Shown here piece by piece: positions 22,201-31,200 of a DNA stretch of 64,000 nucleotides. A program made the translations under genes and the position numbers. This DNA is from Ligula intestinalis. Taxonomy: Eukaryota > Platyhelminthes > Cestoda > Diphyllobothriidea > Diphyllobothriidae. Numbering within the stretch: position 1 is the stretch's first letter; every line of letters begins with the position of its first letter. The stretch spans positions 32,697,498-32,761,497 of the forward strand of contig JAYGXS010000005.1 in assembly GCA_036362985.1 (NCBI GenBank). The letters are read 5' to 3'. The notes beneath the pieces were generated by a model, which was not told the DNA's origin, made no database searches, and saw nothing but the letters and a program-made list of their open reading frames with translations.

Positions 22201-25200
22201 ATTGTCATTGAAATCACGTAGATCGCCGTGGTCAGCTGACCTGTCAGACCAGTCTGGATTTTCGCCTCGTCTAGCCGACGAAGAAGGAAGGCCACACCGC
22301 GACCCGTTAAAAAAAAACATTCCTCAGATGCCTCTCGTACTTGTCACAACCATAGCTGCAGTCGAGTCAATTCTTATTTTCAACGGTTGCTATTGCCGAC
22401 GACCCCTAGCTTTTGACCACAACCTAAGTAAATTTGGTTCTGATCCGCGATGTGAAACCGGATCGTGCGTTTGACGGAATGTTTAACTTTGCTGGCCACT
22501 GCGCCTGAGCTCCTCTACCGCCGTCTCGATATTATCTTGCCATCGGAGCGCGATGAATGAGGCTGCAGAGAGGACGCGATAGATGCAGTGAAAGTAGCGG
22601 GCAAGTCACCGGTACTGCGCGCACTGCTTGGGGCACATGATCGGCATCGTTACATGCTCCGGCCTGACTGTCGGTAATACCTAGTGTCGTTGAGCGACTG
22701 CACCTGGTAAGCGCCTCACAGACAAGATATTCCATTCAGTAAGAAGCCCAATTCATCACGGAGCTAATTCCCCCCGTCAAACTCTTCTATTTCTATTATC
22801 AATGTAATTGTACAGGCCCGATGATGAATGACCGAAAGCACATGCTTGCTAAATAGATTTTGAAGATGCGTAATTATTTACCAATTCTAAAAAGGTTTGT
22901 TCCGAAAGCTTTATGCCTACGTTCGCGCACTAATTGCCTCGAAAATTAAAAAGGGCAGAACGCGATCTGGAATTCATAGACCAGAAAACATACAGGGACC
23001 ATTAATGACTCGAAGCCCTCGCTGCTGCTTAATGCAGCGGCACAAGGTCGGTGAAACATGCGTGTCTGGACTTTTAGCTAGTACCTGTGCTGGCAGTATT
23101 CTAAAAAACTTGATGGTGTGCGTATGCTGTCCCACGCTTCAGCAAGCTATGGCTCTTGCGGCCTGGTATGCGCCGGCAGCTTTCTTTGACCTGATTCCGT
23201 CAGTGCATGTGTTTGCGCTCCCACTGGGATTACAGGCCGTGTACATGGTTGCCCGGCAAATTGTATCTTCTCGCTCTCTGATCTAGAGGAATGAATACCG
23301 GTTGATGGCGCCTTGGAAAGATGCAGGCGGCGTGGTGGCTGTGGCTGCTGTCATGCCCTCGCCTGTGTCGTCCCAAGGGCCACTTGGCTAGTCGCTCCGC
23401 GCTTATCTTACCGAGATTGACCGCCCTGAGCGTGGTGGCACGCATAGGGGCGACCTCAGCCGCGCCAGCCACCTGCGCCCTCACCCTCCGCCTCTTGTCT
23501 TGACACTGGGTGCAGGTGAAGGAATGGGGGGAGAGAGAGAGTTGGGCAGATGTTGCACGAATCTACCCTCACTAGAATCCTGCGTAATTCACCGTGTCCG
23601 CCGTCTGTTTGCTGAATCTCGTAGTTGATCCCATCTAAATCGACGTTCCAACTCTCGTTACTCCCTTCTTTCCATGATATTTGGTGTAAGAGACGTTAAC
23701 CACCGTCTGTTCTATATGCGAACTTTAGGTTGGTGACTGTGGGGCAGTTCTCGGACGCTACTTAGGCGAACTGACTACAGAGGCTCCCTCAACTGGCTTG
23801 GTACCGACGCCCCCGCCAAAGTCTCCTTTCCCAACTGCCTTTACGAGGAACCTGTGGGGTGCGGAGCTCCTGGTACGGCCTCACACTGCGCACAACGCTG
23901 CCGATGTAGAGCGCTTTCAGTCTCAGCACCCCATGCACGAAGCTGACCTTCTGATCTCTGAGGACCGTCTTTTAGGTAAGTGTCAGGCGACTCCTCCTGT
24001 GAGGAATAATCTTCGAGCCTCAGAGTATGGCGGGCTGACTGTGAGGGCTAATAAGCCACCGATTACCGTTCCATTCGCCCTAGTCTTTATCGGTAATCCC
24101 ATTTTGTCGACAGAGATGTGCCTTCCTTAATGCTTTTTCTCCAGTAAAAACGCGGAAGATTGCTAACTGACGGCATACCTCAGTCCTCATGATGAGTACT
24201 GCACGCACGTCGAGTGATTGACTGAAGAATTGCGACTCGGGCTCAATGGCCCCTTACCAATATGGCCACTGAGGCGCCATCATCTAGATAGGATCCGAGC
24301 TGCCCTTCTTTTGCGAAGAGCCGATGCAGCGTGCGGGAACCAGGTCGTTTGTGGTACGCGTAGATCAATTGCACGCCCGAGTCCATCTCCGGTCATTTAT
24401 ACTTGTTTTCTCATCGAGGCATAGTGCGAAAGGTAGGAGAGAGTGTGCACGGATGCTGTGCCTGTCTGTCTCACTATCAACTAAGGTAACACGCAACTAA
24501 CTCATCGGTGCTGCACCCGACGGCTGGATGGGGTCCACCCTGTGCTCCACAGCAGGGATGGAGACTTTTGTTTGATGATAGTGAGAGTAGGCTGACGAGT
24601 GGCCGGTGGACTTGCGCTTCAATATTTGCCTGTGTCTATAGACCTTGGTCTTACTAATCTCCTTCTACTTCAAAGACTACTTTCTGAAGCAATTCAGAGG
24701 CCACAAGTTGACAACAGGAGAATCTACAATCAAGCACACATGGAATGTTGGGGAGGGCCCAATGATGAGTCGAATCCCTCCCCGGCAGCGGCAAAATACC
24801 GGGAGAACACTTCTGTCTGGGCCTTTAGTAGCACCTGTGCTACTAGTACGGTAAATAATAACGGAAACCAATGGCATTGTTAAGTAACTACGCCTACGGG
24901 TCGTTGAAAACAATAGAGTTCTTTCAATGCAGCAATTGACAACTATGCATTTTCGCCTGTTTTCAAACAGGATATCTGGAAATTTTTCGCGGAATATTTT
25001 TTTCCTGCTGCAAAGTGAAATGTTCGCTCTGAAAATTTGTATAATGCTGGAGGGAGTACAGTAAATACCAGCGTAAGTTATAATACTGACTGCCCATCAA
25101 CAGCTTCTAAGTACTACGTGGTTATCCCGTAGTGGCTGATATGTTTCGACCCGAATATTAATAGAAAATGTTGGTCCACACCTATAGGACTTTAAATATA

Positions 25201-28200
25201 CTGAAGTACTACAAGTTAGAGATTGAAAAACGGGAGTTCCTACTATAAAGCACAGGAGGGAATGATGGGGGACCCACTAATGAACCAAACCCCCTGCAGC
25301 TGTGCCATACAGCGGCAGAATATCGGCAAAACACGTTTGTCTGGGCTTTTCGTTTGTTGGTACCAGGGCTGTTAGTTATGCAAATAATTACGCGCATGGC
25401 CTTTTGGTGTGTTGTAGGTGAACTGATGCCCCTGCGCGCCTTTGGTGACATCCGTTACAAACTGCCGGCTGACACGCTCAAGCAGATTGCCCGCCTTTTG
25501 GGTATGCCACCCAACTACCCGGTCTGTCCGCGTTTCTACCACTCTCCGCCCTACCTTATGTCCACACCACAAGTAGTGTGTCGCAAACTGACGCCCGGTC
25601 GCGATCGTTTCATCATCCTTGGAACTGACGGCCTCTGGGACATGCTATCACCGGAAGAAGCTGTTCAAGTGGTGGCCCAGCATATGATCGACTATAAGGG
25701 CGTACGTGTTTATCTCCCTGTATTTGTGTATTTATATTTGGTAACTGCGCAGTCAGTCCAGTGTGTCTTTTTGTGTGGAGTGGCTGATTAGCGAACTGAG
25801 AGTCTGGCTGCAATGACTCATTCTTAATATAGCCCTTATGGTGTAGCGGAGGGCCATAATTCCTTCGCCCCCGCCCCGTTTCGTTCTGAAATACTCGCAC
25901 CCCCAACCCAACGTCATGTGTCATCGCAAGTGCCTGTTCCACTTGGTAACCTGAAGACCACTTGACCGACTTCCACTCGCAGACGTACGTGTGCACACCG
26001 ACACCCACACGCGTGCCCAAGTAGTCGCGGCTCCCTAAAGGCCAATTCACACACAACCCCTTTGGCCAACGCAGCAGAGGGCCTTTGCAGGCAACATCCC
26101 CTCGGGCAATTGCGGCACACCAATGACAGAACGCTTTAACTCGTTCGACAGTCATGTAAAAGCAACTGTCATCACACCACACAACACCCAGTTGACTCTC
26201 TCAGGCCTGGCTGGACGCAGTCAGGACCAGCCCTGGCTTTGCCAGTGGCCACTGCCACCTAAGACGGGAACCACAGTAGACGCATCTACGTCGCGTCCCC
26301 ACCCGCCCTCATGGCGACCAAGGTCTGCTACACCAAACCTCCCTACGGTGGATCTATCTCTCCTCGCAATCTGTTTTTTATGACAGAGCAGCCCCTCCCG
26401 ACCATGCTGCTCCTTCTCCTCCTCGCCGCCGAGATTGAGGCTCAGCCGGCGAGGCTCCGGATCCAACAAGGGCTACTAGCCAGCCACCTGAGACAGTAAC
26501 TCAGGGTTCTGTGCACAATAAAACCCTCATTATGGTTACTCTTGCTTTTCACCTCCAACCTGGGATTAGACCTGATGATTGTAGTGATCTGAGTACAACC
26601 ACAACTTAGACCCCTACAATGGCACTTCCATGAAAGCGGATGCCTAGCCAGGTGTTGTTGTGACGCGCAGTAGAGGGGTGGTCATGCCAACCACCTGCGC
26701 CCTCTCCTATCTTCGGTCTTCTTGACACCAAGTACGAGTAGTGGAGTAGGGGGAGAGTGAGGTCGATTTTGCGTGAGTCTGTTTTCACTTTAATCCAGCG
26801 CAAGTTGGAGACAACGTGGTGGGCATAGTCGAAATCGACGGTCGAACTGTCATATTTTCATCCTCCTCCTGTTCCAGAGAAAGCAAGGATCGTTTTCCGC
26901 AGGCAAGTGGGTTATTAGTACTGCCCTATCCCACTAGATGCTTTTTCCTAGACATTCTTCCTGCTCAGTGGGCCGAGTAGTCTTCACGAGAAGCCATTGC
27001 ACCGCAAACGAGACTGTTTTATAAACCGCCCTTTCCTCCGACAACATCTGTTCTGCCCCTTATCTGACTTTCTTCGTTTTCACTTCATGGACTTCGTTTA
27101 TCAATTACATCTAGGAAGGCAAATTTCCTGTGTTTTCACTGCTTTCTTTCTACGAGTACTTACACGTACGTAGAAAGTGGCTGATGAACACAAATCAAAG
27201 CCGTAGTTTTATCTCGTTTTGTTTTCTAAGACCGCCTGATGCAGGCAGATTATCAGTGCTTTGTGTCATGGTTTCTTTTGCATGCAGAACGTGAGAGATA
27301 GACAATGTACTCTGTTGTTAAAGTTTTCTTCCTACCTTGCCCCAATCTTCCTTCAAAGTTGTGCACTGATGTGACTTCTTCCGTCCCCACAGTTGGCTGA
27401 GGTCGCATTTCTGCGCTCCGCCCTAACATTATAGCACTTAGGAATTTTATCAGCTGTTAGGCCTGGAGGATATTCTATGTAATAATAAACCAGTAGGTGA
27501 ATGAAACGGGCAATGGGGTGACGGAAATTTCGCAAAATGCCTTAATAATCAACCACTATATAGCCGTGGTTTAGTGACATAATAATAGTGCAATAGCGCT
27601 GCACTTACTGCAGAATTGCTACACAGGATAATTACCCACTCAAACGCTTGCTGAATTAATGAGATACGAGGGGATACGTACATCCTACAGTCTCTAATGG
27701 TGGATCTACGACGGAATCCGATATGTTAGGCGAATAAAGTTCTTGTCCCATTTACCACGACTGCTTCTCAAGACTTATTTTCTGTATGCAACTGGGTTAG
27801 AAGGATTGCCCTTTGCCACTAAAAAAGTTTACTAAGCACCGTTCCTGCTCAGTCGGCCAAGTGTGTGTGTGTGTGTCGTAGCCCATAGTTGGATCAGGAA
27901 TCCCCGCCGGAATCCAAACTGGGAGTAGTTGGGAGACGGAGAAAAGCCGCAACCTCGACCGACTTGAGCCACAGGTCCGCGGGAGTGAGGTGGGTGCCTG
28001 GCCGAGAACTGCAGGCGAACAGATGACGGCAGTCATGCGGCGAGACGCCGCAGTCGGGACAGCAGTCGGGTATGGATGGGTCGAGCCGGTGCTGGTACTG
28101 GCGAAGGAGCATACAGTAGCCACTGCGTAGCTGCGCCAGAGTACAGCGAGTGACCCTCGGGAGATGTCGTTCCGAGGCCGCGATCGGAGGTGGATAGCCA

Positions 28201-31200
28201 CCCAAAAGGACCGGGGGACGATAACCTCGTTTCTCCTCGACAACGAATCTCTGGTGGAGACGCTGGAAGCCTGTCTTGGTGGCAGAGCTATCAACAGGTA
28301 GATCCGCGAGAGACGAGGCAACAGCTTCCTTGTGGAGTGCTCGAATAGACGGCCGGACGTTGCGGCAGGGCTCGGGAGCGGTGCACCGGTGATGATTGGG
28401 ATGGCCGGGTTGCGAAAAACTCCACCAGAACTGCTGGCTAAGGAGAGTGTTGTGATGGGCGACCGGTAGAACAGAAGCCTCCGCATGAAGATGATCTATA
28501 GGCGACATTTTATAGCAACCCGTGATCGTGCGGAGGGCAGCGTTTTGGGCTGACTGGAGGCGGCGGAGGCTGGAAGAGCTCATCGTAGGAGACCAGATTG
28601 ATGCCGCATAAGTGAGGTGCGGCTTGGCCAGCGCCTTGAAAGCAGTCGACAGAGTCTCTTTCGCACAGCCCCAGGATGTGCCTGCTAGAGCCTTGAGGAC
28701 CTTGGTGCAGCGGCTTACTTTGCTTGCGGTCTCCCTGGCATGGTCTGCGAACGTGAAGAGCGGATTAAAACGCACACCAAGGAGTTTGGGCTTGCGGACG
28801 AGCGGTAAGGACGCCCCATTGACGGTGATGACCGGATGACGATTGAACTCCTTCGGATCAAGCGTAAAAAACAGTTACGGACGACTTGGCTGCCGAGATC
28901 GTCATTCCGCGCTGGGTGAGGAAGTTTTCGACAACAGGCATGAACTCCGTGAGGAGCTGTGCAGCCTGATCGATGTCATGGTGCCGGCAGAAGAACGTAA
29001 TATCGTCCGCATAGGATACCACTTGCACAGGTGCCCGGGGGAGTGGGAGCTCTCGCATGTAGATGTTAAAGAGTGTCGGGCTGAGCACAGAGCCTTGAGG
29101 GACGCTACAGGACTGCTTACGGGGCTTGGAGAGAGCGCCCCGGAAGAGGACACGATCGTGACGGCCACGGATGTAAGCCGCCAACTATCGGACCAGGCCA
29201 GTCGGGACGTTCAATAAGACCAAGTCCTGCAGGAGCTGATCGTGGCGGACGCAGTCAAAGGCTCGTGACAGGTCAATTGAGACTGCCACGGTCCGCGAAG
29301 CGGGCTTCGGTTGATTGAAGCCCTCGAGGATAGCGTCGCTGAGCTCGAAAAGCGCCGTTGTAGTTCCACGACCCGATCGGAAACCATGTTGGTGGCAAGA
29401 TAGTTCCGCCACAGACGTCAGAATTGGGTAAATGAGCCGTTCCAGGATCTTCGCCAATGGACTGAGGAGGGCAATTGGACGATAAGAGGTCGCTAGGCAG
29501 GGGTCCTTACCCGCTTTGACCAGGGGGATGATGATCGACTGGCGCCAGCAATCAGGGATGATTGAAGTTCCCAGTGAAAGGTTGAAGAGGGCGGCAAGGT
29601 AGGCAGCCACCTTCGGGCCGATGTGGCGCACATGGATAGGCGCCAGACCATCTGGTCCTAAGGCTTTCGAAGCTCTCATTTTCTTGACGGCGGTAATAGC
29701 ATTCATGGGTGACTAGCACAGCGAAAAAAGTGCTTGTTTTATTGACCCCACTCCCCCCAACCTTCTCGGCTATTTTGTGATGAACAACTTTAAGGACTAA
29801 CTTTCCAACATCAAGTTATTTTTCGTGTTAAAAACAGCTGTAGAAACAGTTGTGATGCTTCGGGAGGAAGCTTGCAGGACAAGAATGTACGCGTAGTTTG
29901 CCTGAGTTAGAAATAGCCAGATGTCGCTTGAACCCCGACCGGGTTTTGTCCCAACGTTGAGAACAGGGCGAAAATGTTCAAAAGTGTGTGATACTATTAT
30001 ATTTAGTCATCGCAGAATAATTGATTAATTGGAGGCAATAAATGAAATCCCCTGGAGCCCATGCCAATAAATCATGCCCGAAAGTTTACACAAAGGACGC
30101 GGCGAGGTAAAGTTTGTTCCGCGACTGCCGATTTTTGGCAATCAGGGGATTAGCTGCCTCATAATGGCAACGCGCCTGTCATCAGGGCTTTCAAAATGAA
30201 CCCGATTTTTTGGCGAAAAATGGGATGACAACAATTTATCAATCCCCTTGCTCGCCCGACCTATTCCTCTGGGACTTCGTCTTGTTGGAAGCGCAGCATT
30301 AGTTCAGCATAAAATAGGGAATGTTTAAAATAGTGGAAGCCCTATTGGGACAAGTTTGTTACATCTAATGGACAGTATCTTGGTGAGTTTGGGTTTTTAG
30401 GATGCTGTATTTAATTGAAAAATTAAATGCATAATCCTCGTTTTTGGGTACCCTTTCGACTTACAGAAAATGTGATACCTCTAAAACTTGTTTTCGAATA
30501 GGAAAGTTTAACCAAGCAGGGTTTTTCAATTATCTTTTTATCCAGCACAGTCCCGATGATGCTTAAAACGCACCAAGATGCTGGCTCTTGAAAGAGCTTC
30601 TCTTTAGGGGGCCTGCAATAACTACACTGTAAAAAAGGTCATGCAAGCTTTATGCATTTCTTTACTAATTTTAAATATCTGCCTAAACTCAAATATATTC
30701 TTGTGAAAGCAGCCACAAACGTAGTAAAGGACGCCTTCGGATTTTATACCCAAAGGATGAGCAATTTTGGATCCTATTTGCGATTGCACTTGCTCCAGCG
30801 CTTTCCAAACCACATTCTGCATACATTCCTTATAACGGAAGTTACGCATTTTTTTTCTTGCGTCATCAAAAACACCTGATTTGGTGCTCATAAAATTGCA
30901 CAGTGAATATACAGCATCTGAAAATACAGTACGTACTGTATTTTCCAGCCACTAAGGCGCACTTAAGAGCATTTAATTTTCTCAGAAAAATATCAATGTG
31001 CCTTATAGCCCGGTGCGCGTCTTCTGTATGGATTAATTCTGGTTACTTACCTCGAAGCGATTTTGTGTGGTACAGGGCGCTGCAGGAGCTTCGAGATAAT
31101 TTTAAGTGTGCCTTACAGTCTACTGTAATTAGACTGCACGGTAACTTGGGTACTTTTGGGAATCGAAAGCACATTTCAGAATATTATTTTGAGCTTGAAA

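Larger units (their letters stand above)
23976..25417. other. PDP1 intron 4 with two R5 copies
   Basis: Holds R5 copies at 24745-24855 and 25255-25400 and otherwise no recognisable feature. The second R5 copy ends only about 20 bp before the acceptor of exon 5, so the repeat supplies most of the acceptor region. Confidence 0.6.
25702..27690. other. PDP1 intron 5, first part, repeat-filled
   Basis: Holds pieces of R1 (25735-25855 and 26600-26900), R6 (25900-26300) and R4 (26385-26505), then about 800 bp of AT-rich DNA without a recognisable feature. The 189-codon minus-strand frame at 25613-26182 crosses exon 5 and the repeats and is not a gene. Confidence 0.5.

Noticed and set aside
25613..26182. 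189-codon minus-strand open frame
   Set aside because: Runs antisense through PDP1 exon 5 and then R1/R6 repeat sequence.
30622..30891. 89-codon minus-strand frame of protein-like composition
   Set aside because: No domain, no splice context, AT-rich intron DNA; a repeat relic is more likely than a nested gene.
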